From Enterococcus sp. 4G2_DIV0659 (GTDB lineage Bacteria; Bacillota; Bacilli; Lactobacillales; Enterococcaceae), in the NCBI RefSeq assembly GCF_002140715.2, contig NZ_NGLE02000001.1, positions 2,260,001 through 2,324,000 on the forward strand: DNA of 64,000 bases. The letters run 5' to 3'. Numbering within the stretch: position 1 is the first letter of the stretch; every line of letters starts with the position of its first letter. Below are positions 48,592 to 58,815 of the stretch, piece after piece. The notes under the pieces are model-generated. The model did no database searches. It was not told the origin of the DNA and saw nothing but the letters and a program-made list of their open reading frames with translations. Both the position numbers and the translations under genes were made by a program.

Positions 48592-48912
48592 ATGAAACGA
48601 TTTAGTTGTTGGGTTGTCACATTGATTTTATTGGTAGGTTATACTAGTTTTTATCTGCAGACTTTTGATCAAGTTCAGGCCATTGAAATCGAAATACAAG
48701 GTCAAATTGGCGGAGAAAATTCGACTACACAATCTTTAAAAGAGTCAGAACAGAAAAATGATATAAAATTAGCTCAACCAAAACAAACACACATAGAACT
48801 TAATAAATTTCCAAATACCGGAAGTCTCATTGAAAAACTTTCCTTGTATGGAGGAGTGTTATTACTGATATATTTGATCCTTAACCGGTGGAAAGCACAT
48901 AAGAAAAAATAG
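48592..48912 (+). CDS. Small cell-wall-anchored protein with FPNTG sorting signal
   Basis: A protein of 106 aa with a signal peptide (about 1-30), a short charged stalk, the motif FPNTGS near residue 74, a membrane segment and a basic tail (RWKAHKKK). It is the counterpart of the YPSTG protein in cluster 1. It ends cluster 2 and is followed by a terminator. Confidence 0.85.
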   Translation: MKRFSCWVVTLILLVGYTSFYLQTFDQVQAIEIEIQGQIGGENSTTQSLKESEQKNDIKLAQPKQTHIELNKFPNTGSLIEKLSLYGGVLLLIYLILNRWKAHKKK

Positions 48913-48925
48913 TTACTAGAAAGAG

Positions 48926-48971
48926 GAAGATGAGGCAAAAGTTTTTTCACTTTTACCTCACTTCTTTTTTT
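48926..48971 (+). terminator. Terminator of surface cluster 2
   Basis: GAAGATGAGGCAAAAGT pairs with ACTTTTACCTCACTTC, followed by seven T. Confidence 0.92.
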
Positions 48972-49013
48972 GCGGGTAAAGATGATTTCACATAGATATC
49001 TTCTTAAAAAGTA

Positions 49014-49042
49014 TTGACAGCGTTTTCTTCGGGTGGTATATT
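49014..49042 (+). promoter_or_regulatory. Promoter of beta-glucoside operon 2, possible cre
   Basis: TTGACA (49014-49019) and TATATT (49037-49042) with a 17-base spacer. TGACAGCGTTTTCT (49015-49028) matches the cre consensus with two mismatches. Confidence 0.82.
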
Positions 49043-49055
49043 TGGCATAGTTAAT

Positions 49056-49085
49056 GGAATTGTTACTGATTTTTCAGGCATAACC
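49056..49085 (+). promoter_or_regulatory. RAT antiterminator site of operon 2
   Basis: GGAATTGTTACTGA then TCAGGCATAACC is close to the classic RAT (GGATTGTTACTG..CAGGCAAAACC). Its end AACC overlaps the following terminator. Confidence 0.88.
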
Positions 49086-49143
49086 ATAATATAGCAAAGA
49101 TGACAAAAGGCTTTTTGTCGTGCTTGCTATATTATGGTTTTTT
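49082..49143 (+). terminator. RAT-controlled terminator of operon 2
   Basis: AACCATAATATAGCAA pairs with TTGCTATATTATGGTT; an inner GACAAAAG/CTTTTTGTC hairpin extends it; a T-run follows. Confidence 0.93.
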
Positions 49144-49280
49144 GTTATGTTATTTAGTTTTATCAGCTAGCCGCTCGAAAGAAAGATAAAAAATAGTAGT
49201 AAAGAACTCATATTTCTTTTTTTATTTTTCATTCGAGGTTTATCGAGCTCATTATGCTTTTATATTTAGGAGGTGAATCG

Positions 49281-50114
49281 ATGTTTGTAAAAAAGCGAAT
49301 CAATAATAATGTTATTTTGGCTATTGATGGAGAGATGGAGGTGATTGTTGTTGGTAAAGGGTTGGGTTTTCAGGCGTACCCTAATGATTTAGTTGATTTA
49401 GAGTTCGTTCAACAAATCTACTTGCCTACAGAAAAAATGAGTGTGAAGCAGATGGCTGTTTTATTGAATGAGGCAAGTTTTGAAGAGATAGTACTAATAG
49501 AAAAAATAGTAAAGTTAGGCGAAGAAGAGTTAGGTAAAAAGATAAATCCAGTTATTCTGTTTAGTCTGTTAGATCATCTATTGTTTGCTTTTAAACGATA
49601 CGAAGAAAAACTGAATATTCGTAGTCCAATCGAATGGGAAATCAAACAATTTTATCCAAAAGAAGTCGCCATCGGTCATAAAGCGATTGCATTGATTGAA
49701 GAAGTGAAAAAAATTCATTTAGAAGAGGCGGAAGCTGTGTTTATTGCTATGCATTTTGTGAATTATCAATTCGATCAGGAAGCAATGGAGACAACAATGG
49801 ACTATTTGGAAGCTATGAGCGATATTACTCAATTAGTTCGTTACTATTTTCAAGTGGAATTAGACGAAAATTCAATCAATTACCAGCGTTTTGTGAATCA
49901 TTTACGGTATTATTTGATGCGTATAAATGCTCAAGAGACAACAAAATCTTTAGATAATGAGGAAATTGTTTTGACGGTTAAAAAGAACTATCCAAAAGAA
50001 TTTAAATGTAGTCTAAGAATTAGTCAGTATCTAGAAGAACGCTATAATAAAAAAGCTACATTTGATGAACAACTCTATGTAACGCTCCATTTAGCTCGGT
50101 TATTACATTCATAA
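49281..50114 (+). CDS. BglG/LicT family antiterminator, operon 2
   Basis: A PRD antiterminator of 277 aa: CAT RNA-binding domain (about 1-55, FVKKRINNNVILAID), PRD1 (histidines in LLDHLLFAF and IAMHFVNYQ) and PRD2 (histidines in FVNHLRYYLM and VTLHLARLL). I chose ATG 49281, preceded by TAGGAGGTGA; the frame is open from 49254. The RAT and terminator just upstream make it autogenously controlled. It differs clearly from the paralogue at 983, so the two probably answer to their own permeases. Confidence 0.93.
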   Translation: MFVKKRINNNVILAIDGEMEVIVVGKGLGFQAYPNDLVDLEFVQQIYLPTEKMSVKQMAVLLNEASFEEIVLIEKIVKLGEEELGKKINPVILFSLLDHLLFAFKRYEEKLNIRSPIEWEIKQFYPKEVAIGHKAIALIEEVKKIHLEEAEAVFIAMHFVNYQFDQEAMETTMDYLEAMSDITQLVRYYFQVELDENSINYQRFVNHLRYYLMRINAQETTKSLDNEEIVLTVKKNYPKEFKCSLRISQYLEERYNKKATFDEQLYVTLHLARLLHS

Positions 50115-50154
50115 ATAAAAAGTTAGGCTATTAAATATAGAAAAGAGGGGAAAT

Positions 50155-52059
50155 ATGTACAACTTAGCAAAAGAAATTATTTTACTAGTCGGCGGAGATG
50201 AAAATATTAGCAGTTTAACGCATTGTGTCACAAGGTTACGGTTCAATCTGAAAAATGAATCAAAAGCTCAGACAAAAGCTCTAGAAGAGTTGGATGGAAT
50301 AATGGGCGTTCAGCGACAAGGAGGGCAATATCAAGTAATCATTGGCGGGAAAGTTAGCAAAGTCTATGCAGAGATCATCAAAATGATTCCTCGTTTAGAT
50401 AATAATAGTATGGAAGGGGTTGGCGGGGAGAAAGATTCCCTGATTAATCGTTTAATTAATGCATTATCTTCTATTTTAGTTCCCAGTTTAGCCCCCATCA
50501 TTGGCGGTGGGATGCTAAAAGGATTCTTGTTTATGTTAACAAGTTTGGGTTGGGCTGATCCTGAGAGTGGTACAATGTTTGTCTTAAATATGACGGGCGA
50601 TGGGATGTTTTATTTTTTCCCATTTTTACTAGCAGTAAGCAGTGCTCGTAGATTTAAAACGAATGAATACATGGCATTAAGTTTAGCAGGAGTGTTAATG
50701 TATCCCACGTTAATTAATGCAGCAATTGCTGGAGAATTAACAAATGTTCAATTTTTAAGCTTCTTACCTGTTCCAATTGTTAATTATAGTAGTTCGATAT
50801 TACCGATTATTTTAGCGGTCTGGTTATTGAGCCATGTATATCGTTTTTTTGAGAAAGTAATGCCTAGTCTAGTTACTGTTATATTTACGCCATTACTGAC
50901 ATTGCTTCTTATGGTACCAATGATGTTAGTTGTTTTAGCACCGATTGGTTTTTATGTAGGTGAATATATTGCTCAAGGAATTGAAGCGTTAATCAATTTC
51001 TCACCATTATTATCAGGATTTGTTATTGGTGCCAGCCGTCCATTGTTAGTATTGATGGGAATGCATCATGCGATTCGTCCGATTACTCAGCAACAGATCG
51101 CAACTTACGGGTATTCTACAATGGGACCAATGAATTTTATGAGTACTATGGCTCAAGCGACGGCTGCATTCGCTGTATATTTTTTGATTTCAAATAAGAA
51201 GATGAAACAAGTTGCTTTATCTTCGACTGTTTCTGGTTATTTAGGCATTACAGAGCCCGCGTTATATGGTGTTTTAGTCAAATATAAAGCTGCTTTTGTT
51301 GGGGCTTCATTAGGCGGAGGCATTGGTGGAGCTGTGGGAGCAATCTTGGGAGCAAAATCAATGGCACCTGTGATGCCAAGTGTTCTTTCGATTCCAGTAT
51401 TTTTGAATGATGGAGCTGCAGGCTTTGTGATTGGCTTGATCGTAACCGTGATGTCAACATTTATTCTTACTTTTTTACTAGCGAAAAGTGTTCTTTCAAT
51501 TGATGATACAACTGAAAAAGCGGTTAGTTCGGAAAATGATTTAGTTAGCCATGATGATGATGTAGTAACGATAGGTGCACCTGTTTACGGTACCGTATAT
51601 CCGATCGGTGATGTTTCGGATCAAACGTTTTCAAAGGAAATAGTGGGTAAAGGGATTGCGATCATGCCTATGGGAGATACGATTGTCTCTCCGGTTGAAG
51701 GAACTGTGACAATTGCATTTAAAACGAAGCATGCGATTGGTTTAAAATCAAAAGAGGGAGTAGAAATTTTGATTCATGTAGGATTGGATACGGTAAAGCT
51801 AGCTGGTCAGTATTTTGAACTGCTGTGTGAACAAGATCAACAAGTTCAAAAGGGAACGCCATTGATTAAATTTGACTGTGAAAAAATCAGCGAATTAGGG
51901 TACGATATAAGTGTAATCGTTATCATTACTAATTCTGATGACTACTTATCGGTTTTAGCGATCAATGATCAAAAAGAGGTAAAAAAAGGGGAAGGAATCA
52001 TTACGATTATTCCTGAACAATCCTATGATAGAGATACGATTGATTTGCTTGCAGAATGA
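50155..52059 (+). CDS. Beta-glucoside PTS permease EIIBCA, operon 2
   Basis: A transporter of 634 aa with EIIB (Cys24 in LTHCVTRLRF), EIIC (about 100-455, with TEPALYGVL) and EIIA (about 475-630, active His in ILIHVGLDTV). AGAGGGG precedes the ATG. Unlike operon 1 there is no RAT between the antiterminator and permease genes (40-base gap). The downstream NagB-like and GH1 genes suggest a different substrate from operon 1. Confidence 0.93.
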   Translation: MYNLAKEIILLVGGDENISSLTHCVTRLRFNLKNESKAQTKALEELDGIMGVQRQGGQYQVIIGGKVSKVYAEIIKMIPRLDNNSMEGVGGEKDSLINRLINALSSILVPSLAPIIGGGMLKGFLFMLTSLGWADPESGTMFVLNMTGDGMFYFFPFLLAVSSARRFKTNEYMALSLAGVLMYPTLINAAIAGELTNVQFLSFLPVPIVNYSSSILPIILAVWLLSHVYRFFEKVMPSLVTVIFTPLLTLLLMVPMMLVVLAPIGFYVGEYIAQGIEALINFSPLLSGFVIGASRPLLVLMGMHHAIRPITQQQIATYGYSTMGPMNFMSTMAQATAAFAVYFLISNKKMKQVALSSTVSGYLGITEPALYGVLVKYKAAFVGASLGGGIGGAVGAILGAKSMAPVMPSVLSIPVFLNDGAAGFVIGLIVTVMSTFILTFLLAKSVLSIDDTTEKAVSSENDLVSHDDDVVTIGAPVYGTVYPIGDVSDQTFSKEIVGKGIAIMPMGDTIVSPVEGTVTIAFKTKHAIGLKSKEGVEILIHVGLDTVKLAGQYFELLCEQDQQVQKGTPLIKFDCEKISELGYDISVIVIITNSDDYLSVLAINDQKEVKKGEGIITIIPEQSYDRDTIDLLAE

Positions 52060-52106
52060 ATTTTATTAGAATAGAAAAGTTTTTTTATAAATAAGGAGGA
52101 AATAAA

Positions 52107-52829
52107 ATGAAAGTTATTATAGTAAAAGATTATGATGAATTAAGCAAAGTTTCGGCACAAATGTTGATTGGTGAAATGTTTCAACGTCATGAACGTGTGA
52201 ATTTAGCGATAACAGCTGGGACAACACCGATCGGAATGTATGAAAAATTGATTCCAGAAGTAAAAGGGAAACAGTATTTTGATAACGTTCATTACTATAA
52301 TTTTGATGAGATTCCTTATAAATCAGGCACTCGTGAAGGTGTGACAATTAGTGATTTAAGAGAAATGTATTTTACACCGACAGCCATTCCAGAAGAACGT
52401 ATTCATATTTTAGATGAAACAAATTATAAAGAACAAGATAAACGAATTACTGAAGCAGGTGGTTTAGATGTGATTTTATTAGGCATTGGTGCGGATGGTC
52501 ATTATTGTGGAAACTTACCTGGCACAACAAACTTTGATGATTTTACAACAAAAGTTCGTTGTGATGAAGTGATGAAAGAACGGATCGCTCCGCATTTTGA
52601 AGATCGTGCTGAAACACCCGATTTTTATGTTACAATGGGACCTAGGAGCGTGATGAGCGCAAGACACTTGATTCTTTTTGCTAGTGGAGAAAAGAAGGCG
52701 AAAGTAATGAAAGCGTTTGTTGAAGGCGCAATCACTGCGGAGATTCCTGCTTCTATTTTGAAAATGCATCCGCATTTAACTGTTATTATTGATGAAGCAG
52801 CCGCGAAATTATTAGACAAGGAGAAATGA
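52107..52829 (+). CDS. NagB-like sugar-phosphate isomerase/deaminase
   Basis: A cytoplasmic protein of 240 aa of the glucosamine-6-phosphate deaminase / 6-phosphogluconolactonase superfamily. ITAGTTPIGMYEKL (phosphate loop), YYNFDEIPY and LLGIGADGHYCGNLPGT (NagB motif GIGxDGHxAFNEP altered) are visible. The usual FNEP is replaced by GNLPGT, so true GlcN6P deaminase activity is doubtful. It stands between the permease and the glucosidase gene with a 3-base gap to the latter, so it probably acts on a product of the imported glycoside. Confidence 0.83.
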   Translation: MKVIIVKDYDELSKVSAQMLIGEMFQRHERVNLAITAGTTPIGMYEKLIPEVKGKQYFDNVHYYNFDEIPYKSGTREGVTISDLREMYFTPTAIPEERIHILDETNYKEQDKRITEAGGLDVILLGIGADGHYCGNLPGTTNFDDFTTKVRCDEVMKERIAPHFEDRAETPDFYVTMGPRSVMSARHLILFASGEKKAKVMKAFVEGAITAEIPASILKMHPHLTVIIDEAAAKLLDKEK

Positions 52830-52832
52830 TAG

Positions 52833-54302
<1,470 letters not shown>

Positions 54303-54484
54303 AAAGAGTGAGCAACTGACATTCATTTGTGATAATTTGTATCTAAAGTTGTTTATTAAAAGTTGATTTTAGAAGAAAGGATACTTAATTTTCATCTAAT
54401 CTATATAAAAAACTGTTGTTGGAAATGCCGATAGTGTATACTGCTAGTGAGGCACACAAAAGCTTCAGGAGGAATAGAGAGTAG

Positions 54485-54796
54485 ATGAAAAGAGTATCGA
54501 TCAAGGAATTAAAAGAATTAATCGAGTTAACTGTTAATGAGCCAGTTTCGATCATTGATGTGAGAGAAGTGGAAGAGTTTGCACAAGGGCATATTGTAAC
54601 GGCCAAAAATTATCCATTATCTACATTAACGGAAACGATGTCAGAGATAGATCGAGAGAAGCCCCATTATGTGATCTGTCAACATGGTGTTCGTTCTGAA
54701 CATGCCTGTTCTTTTCTTGAGAATTATGGGTATAATGTTGTTTCAGTTTCAGAAGGAATGTCCGTTTGGGATGGGGAAGAAAAAAAGAATAGATAA
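54485..54796 (+). CDS. Single-domain rhodanese-like protein
   Basis: A cytoplasmic protein of 103 aa. The rhodanese fold is seen from IIDVREVEEFAQGHI and the active loop VICQHGVRSEHA with Cys near residue 68. Such small proteins carry sulfane sulfur in sulfur trafficking or act in persulfide stress. AGGAGG precedes the ATG. TATACT at 54437 may be its -10. It is monocistronic. Confidence 0.88.
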   Translation: MKRVSIKELKELIELTVNEPVSIIDVREVEEFAQGHIVTAKNYPLSTLTETMSEIDREKPHYVICQHGVRSEHACSFLENYGYNVVSVSEGMSVWDGEEKKNR

Positions 54797-54860
54797 AAAA
54801 GTAGGGTGCTAGTAAAAGATGAAGAAATTACGTTTATTTCTTCAAGATACCCATGTTTAT

Positions 54861-54906
54861 AGTGTGTCACAAAACTGTTTTTTCGTTTTGTGGCACACTT
54901 TTTTTA
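54861..54906 (+). terminator. Terminator after rhodanese gene
   Basis: AGTGTGTCACAAAAC pairs with GTTTTGTGGCACACT, followed by T-run. Confidence 0.93.
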
Positions 54907-55005
54907 AAAACTTATTTTTAGTAAGCATATCTGTTGAGTATTCACTTACTTTTTGTTAGTATTTAGATATAGATAAGACATAAACAACTATTGGAGGAAA
55001 AAAAC

Positions 55006-55611
55006 ATGACAACAAAATTATTAATTGCTTATTACAGTTCAACTGGTACAGGGACACAAATGGCAAAATGGGCAAAAGAAGCGGCAGAAGCAAATGGAGC
55101 AGAGGTTCGTTTAAGAAAAGTACACGAATTAGCGCCAAATGTGGCGATCGATTCTAATCCTGCTTGGCGTAAAAATGTGGAAGAAACAGCTGATATTCCA
55201 GAAGTTACAAGTGATGATTTACTTTGGGCAGATGCATATATCTTCTCTTCTCCATCACGTTTTGGTGTGATGGCTAGTCAATTAAAACAATTTTTTGACT
55301 TGCAAGGTGGTCTTTGGGCTCAAGGTAAATTAGCCAATAAATTTGTTACAGCGTTCTCTTCCGCTCAAAATCCTAATGGAGGACAAGAGCAAGTAATCCA
55401 AGGTATTTACACAGTAATGCAACACTGGGGTGCAATCATCGTACCAGCAGGATATGTAAACCCATCAACTTTTGCTGCTGGCGGTAATCCTTATGGAACA
55501 AGTGCATCTATTGACGGAGAAGGAAATATGTTGAAAGCTGAAGAAGTTAAAGCAGCGATTCAAGATCAAACGAAACGCTTGGTAGATGTGACAAGTAAAT
55601 ATTTAAATTAA
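55006..55611 (+). CDS. WrbA-type NAD(P)H:quinone oxidoreductase / flavodoxin-fold protein
   Basis: A flavoprotein of 201 aa. The FMN loop is AYYSSTGTGTQMAKW (about 8-22), then SSPSRFGVMASQLKQFFD near 85-102 and the WrbA-like FSSAQNPNGGQEQ near 122. It reduces quinones by two electrons. I chose ATG 55006 with GGAGG upstream. It is monocistronic, ending at the hairpin at 55648. Confidence 0.88.
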   Translation: MTTKLLIAYYSSTGTGTQMAKWAKEAAEANGAEVRLRKVHELAPNVAIDSNPAWRKNVEETADIPEVTSDDLLWADAYIFSSPSRFGVMASQLKQFFDLQGGLWAQGKLANKFVTAFSSAQNPNGGQEQVIQGIYTVMQHWGAIIVPAGYVNPSTFAAGGNPYGTSASIDGEGNMLKAEEVKAAIQDQTKRLVDVTSKYLN

Positions 55612-55647
55612 GGATATTGCTTGTAAAAGCGATGAACTAAGAGAGAG

Positions 55648-55697
55648 AAACGGCTATTCACAAAAATTGTTTTTCAAGTTTTTGTGAATAGCCGTTT
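55648..55697. terminator. Bidirectional terminator, WrbA-like / ABC operon
   Basis: AACGGCTATTCACAAAAA pairs with TTTTTGTGAATAGCCGTT between convergent transcripts. Confidence 0.92.
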
Positions 55698-55718
55698 ATT
55701 TGTTAGTTATGTGTATCT

Positions 55719-56537
55719 TTATTTCGTCACATCTTCTCCAAACCATTTTTTAGAGATTTCGGCGAGTTTGCCCGATTTTTTTAGTTGTTTAAATGCAGAA
55801 TTAATTTTTTCTGCCAATTCAGCATCTGTTTTTCTCAAGCCAACCGCAAAAGCTTCACTCTCAAAGTCACCGCTAACGATTGAATAGTCGGCTAAATTAT
55901 CTTCATGAGATAGGTAATAATTAGCATATACACGGTCAATTAATAATCCGTCGATTCGTCCTGATTTCAAATCCATAAATGCCTCATTAAACCCATCATA
56001 TAAAATAGCTTTTTGATCTTTGACGTGATTTTTTAAAATTTCGGGTTGTTCTTCAAAGCTAGTATAGCCGGAAGAACCATTTTGAGCACCTAAAATTTTG
56101 CCATTCATATCAGCAAAATTACTGATTTTATTTTTTTTCAAAGAGACAATCACTTGTTCATTTTTCATGTATTCATCACTGAATAAGACTTTTTCTTCAC
56201 GTTCAGAGCTTTTAGAGTAACCGTTCCAAATTAAATCAATCGTTTGGTTTTGTAACTCATTTTCTTTCATTGACCAATCAATCGGTTGAAAATCCACTTG
56301 GATATCATATAAAGAAAAAACAGCTCGAGCCAAATCAACATCAAATCCAATGATCTCACCTGCTTTGTTTTGAAAGCCCATCGGTACAAATGAGTCATCA
56401 AGACCGACAATCACTCGTTTTTCAGAAGCGATACGAGACCATTGATCTGTATCACTTTTTTTTCTGCCGCAACCTGCGATTGAAAGGAAAATAAATAGAG
56501 TGGTAAACGTTAGTATTAGGTAGTTTTTTTTCTTCAT
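55719..56537 (-). CDS. Amino-acid ABC transporter substrate-binding lipoprotein
   Basis: A lipoprotein of 272 aa with signal peptide and lipobox IAGC, then an SBP_bac_3 domain (VIVGLDDSFVPMGFQ, IGFDVDLARAVF, NGYSKSSEREE). Binding-protein motif GFDVDLA is diagnostic of polar amino-acid importers. It is the last gene of the minus-strand operon, 13 bases after the ATPase gene. The tandem T-box leader with apparent His codons points to histidine as substrate. Confidence 0.9.
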   Translation of the reverse strand: MKKKNYLILTFTTLFIFLSIAGCGRKKSDTDQWSRIASEKRVIVGLDDSFVPMGFQNKAGEIIGFDVDLARAVFSLYDIQVDFQPIDWSMKENELQNQTIDLIWNGYSKSSEREEKVLFSDEYMKNEQVIVSLKKNKISNFADMNGKILGAQNGSSGYTSFEEQPEILKNHVKDQKAILYDGFNEAFMDLKSGRIDGLLIDRVYANYYLSHEDNLADYSIVSGDFESEAFAVGLRKTDAELAEKINSAFKQLKKSGKLAEISKKWFGEDVTK

Positions 56538-56550
56538 AAAGGAATCCTTT

Positions 56551-57186
56551 CTACTGAACAGGTGTTACTTTCAGTATGTTATCAGCAATATTTTCAGCAA
56601 AATTCATGTCATGGGTGACAACGATTTGTGTCATCCCTTGCGCCTTGAGTGTTAAAATGACTTCTTCAACTTGTTGACGAAGTTCAGGATCAAGGGCACT
56701 CGTAGGTTCATCGTACCCTAAAATTTTGGGTTTCATTGCAAGAGCTCTAGCTAGAGCCACTCGTTGTTTTTGACCACCAGATAATTGGTAGGGATACAGA
56801 TATTCCTTACCGCCAAGACCAAATTTCGTCAGCAAATCAATCGCTTCTGCTTCACTTTCTGTTTTAGTTTGTTTCAAGGCAAGAATCGGTGCTAATGTTA
56901 CATTGTCTAATACAGATAAATGAGGAAATAATTGAAAATCCTGAAAAACAATTCCGACCACTTGATCGGCATTGTCCATTTCAACAGGATTGAAAGAGAC
57001 ACCATCCATCGTTAATTCACCAGAATCAATTGTTTCTAAACCAGCCAAACAACGTAATAAAGTCGTTTTCCCACCACCAGAAGGTCCAACGATTGTTAAA
57101 ATTTCCCCATCTTTTATCTCTAAATTCAATTGATCAATAATTCGTCGACCATCAAAACTTTTCATTAACTCTTTAATAACTAACAT
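56551..57186 (-). CDS. Amino-acid ABC transporter ATP-binding protein
   Basis: An ATPase of 211 aa with Walker A GPSGGGKTT, signature LSGGQKQRVA, Walker B ILGYDEPTSALD and H-loop VVTHDM. It is shorter than the usual 240 aa of GlnQ/HisP proteins, ending soon after the H-loop. Walker B has Gly-Tyr (LGYDEP) in place of the usual (L/M)LFDEP. It is separated from the permease gene by 307 bases holding a tandem hairpin repeat. Confidence 0.9.
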   Translation of the reverse strand: MLVIKELMKSFDGRRIIDQLNLEIKDGEILTIVGPSGGGKTTLLRCLAGLETIDSGELTMDGVSFNPVEMDNADQVVGIVFQDFQLFPHLSVLDNVTLAPILALKQTKTESEAEAIDLLTKFGLGGKEYLYPYQLSGGQKQRVALARALAMKPKILGYDEPTSALDPELRQQVEEVILTLKAQGMTQIVVTHDMNFAENIADNILKVTPVQ

Positions 57187-57205
57187 GACTATTCCTCCTA
57201 AATTT

Positions 57206-57439
57206 AAAAGCGTAGCGAGCTCATTCTGGCACGATAGAAAAATAGGAAAATATGGGAGAGGGGTTTCATGCCTCGTACATATTTTATCTTTTTTCCGAGA
57301 GCCAAGCTCGTGAAGCTAGATAATAGAAAAGCGTAGCGAGCTCATTCTGGCACGATAGAAAAATAGGAAAATATGGGAGAGGAGTTTCATGCCTCGTACA
57401 TATTTTATCTTTTTTCCGAGAGCCAAGCTCGTGAAGCTA
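57206..57439. repeat. Tandem duplication of a 113-base hairpin element
   Basis: Units 57206-57318 and 57327-57439 (period 121) differ at about one base (GGGG versus GGAG). Each unit folds on itself: GAAAAATAGGAAAATATG pairs with CATATTTTATCTTTTTTC, an inner GAGG with CCTC, and the ends (AGCGTAGCGAGCTC / GCCAAGCTCGTGAAGCT) form imperfect inverted repeats. It lies between the ATPase and permease genes of one operon. No coding capacity. It resembles intergenic REP/MITE-like elements. Confidence 0.85.
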
Positions 57440-57493
57440 TGTAACGTAATAGCTAAACGGGTTTGTTCAGCTTCATTAGGTGTATAACAGATT

Positions 57494-58135
57494 CTATTTG
57501 TAATATTGATAGTGTTTTTCTAATTTCTTTGAAGCTAAAGTTAAAATGGCTGTTAGTAGTAGATAGATTATTCCAACTAAAACGAGCGGAAGTAAACTAA
57601 CATCTCGGCTCATGGCGATTTTTCCTGCACGTAATAAATCACCGAGGCCAAGCACGTAGATCAATGAAGTGTCTTTGACTAAGTTGATTACTTCATTTCC
57701 GATTGAAGGTAAAACGATTTTAACCACTTGGGGTAAAATGATTCTTGTGACAGTTTGAAATTTAGTCAGGCGTAATACTTTGGCTGCTTCATATTGACCT
57801 TCCGGAATTGACTGAATCCCGCCGCGAAAGATTTCGGCAAAATAAGCAGCATAGTTCAAAATAAAGGCAAATAATGCTGCGTCGTAACGCTCAAAAACAA
57901 TTCCAACCAATGGCAATCCATAAAAGACAAAGATAAGTTGCAATAATAATGGGGTTCCTCGCATAAGCCAAATATAGATGTTGATTAAAAAAGTTAATGG
58001 TTTGAACTGTGTTTGTAAAGCAAAAGCAACTAAGATCCCCAAAGGAATCGAGCCTAGTAGGGTAAAAATAAAAACTTTGAATGTCATGATAGCCCCGTCT
58101 AATAATGCGGGTAAAATTTCTAAAATATAGTCCAT
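57494..58135 (-). CDS. Amino-acid ABC transporter permease
   Basis: A membrane protein of 213 aa, about five segments, of the HisM/GlnP type. The EAA loop that contacts the ATPase is EGQYEAAKVLRLTKFQ then ILPQVVKIVLP near 118-145. It is the first gene after the tandem T-box leader. With a single permease gene a homodimeric channel is expected. Confidence 0.92.
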   Translation of the reverse strand: MDYILEILPALLDGAIMTFKVFIFTLLGSIPLGILVAFALQTQFKPLTFLINIYIWLMRGTPLLLQLIFVFYGLPLVGIVFERYDAALFAFILNYAAYFAEIFRGGIQSIPEGQYEAAKVLRLTKFQTVTRIILPQVVKIVLPSIGNEVINLVKDTSLIYVLGLGDLLRAGKIAMSRDVSLLPLVLVGIIYLLLTAILTLASKKLEKHYQYYK

Positions 58136-58202
58136 ATTGTTTCCTCCAATTTGTTTTTGATGTAGCTATTTTACTTTTTAAACAGATTTAATTGTTTAAA
58201 AG

Positions 58203-58470
58203 AAAAAAGCCCTCTTGGCGTATTGCCAAGAGGACGAAAAAATCGTGGTTCCACCTCAATTTGTTAGTGCCTCACAGCACTAACCTCATAAAATCCTTAC
58301 TATGCTAAAGATTTTTTCTGATAACGGAGAATACCGCATCTTCTTACTGCATTCAGAAGATGACGAAAACAGATGTGTTCATCACAGGTTTCCAGCTTTT
58401 TCTCTCAGCGAATAAAAAAGTCTCTGTCAGGAAATGAACTGTAATTACTTGTTCTGTTTATGTGTTTTTT
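58203..58470 (-). promoter_or_regulatory. T-box leader 2 (gene-proximal), apparent His specifier
   Basis: On the minus strand GGTGGAACCACG (plus 58244-58255) is the T-box, followed by the terminator hairpin CCTCTTGGC/GCCAAGAGG (58211-58233) and a T-run. In stem I, GAA is followed by CAC-A before the CTGT that closes on ACAG, so the specifier is read as CAC (His) at plus 58375-58377. Confidence 0.88.
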
Positions 58471-58524
58471 CTTTATTTTATTGACTAAACAGTACGTATG
58501 GATAAGCAGAGAAATAATGAGCAA

Positions 58525-58786
58525 TAAAAAAGTCCTTTGGCTATTAGCCAAAGGACGTAAAATCGTGGTTCCACCTTTATTTATTATCATTTCACAATGA
58601 TAACCTCAAGAAGTCATAGACTCCTAATGCTGTAACGGGCACTCCCGAACTTTCCTACATGTAAATTCAAAAAGTCAACTCCCAGATGTGGTTCGCTTTA
58701 TCTTTATGTCTTTTTTCACCAACCAAAGACTCTCTTAAATAAAAGAATAAAGGTACTCTTCTGTTCTTTGTTTTTTTATTAGCATA
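58525..58786 (-). promoter_or_regulatory. T-box leader 1 (promoter-proximal), apparent His specifier
   Basis: On the minus strand GGTGGAACCACG (plus 58564-58575) is followed by terminator GTCCTTTGGCT/AGCCAAAGGAC (58532-58556) and T-run. AGTA upstream and GAAC-CAC-ATCTG on the other side of stem I place CAC at plus 58688-58690. A one-base shift would read CCA (Pro), but CACATCTG is shared with leader 2. Confidence 0.85.
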
Positions 58787-58815
58787 ACTTTACCATCAGA
58801 ATTTTCTTCTGTCAA
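58787..58815 (-). promoter_or_regulatory. Promoter of the T-box/ABC operon
   Basis: On the minus strand TTGACA (58810-58815), 17-base spacer, TAAAGT (58787-58792), directly upstream of T-box leader 1. Confidence 0.7.
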
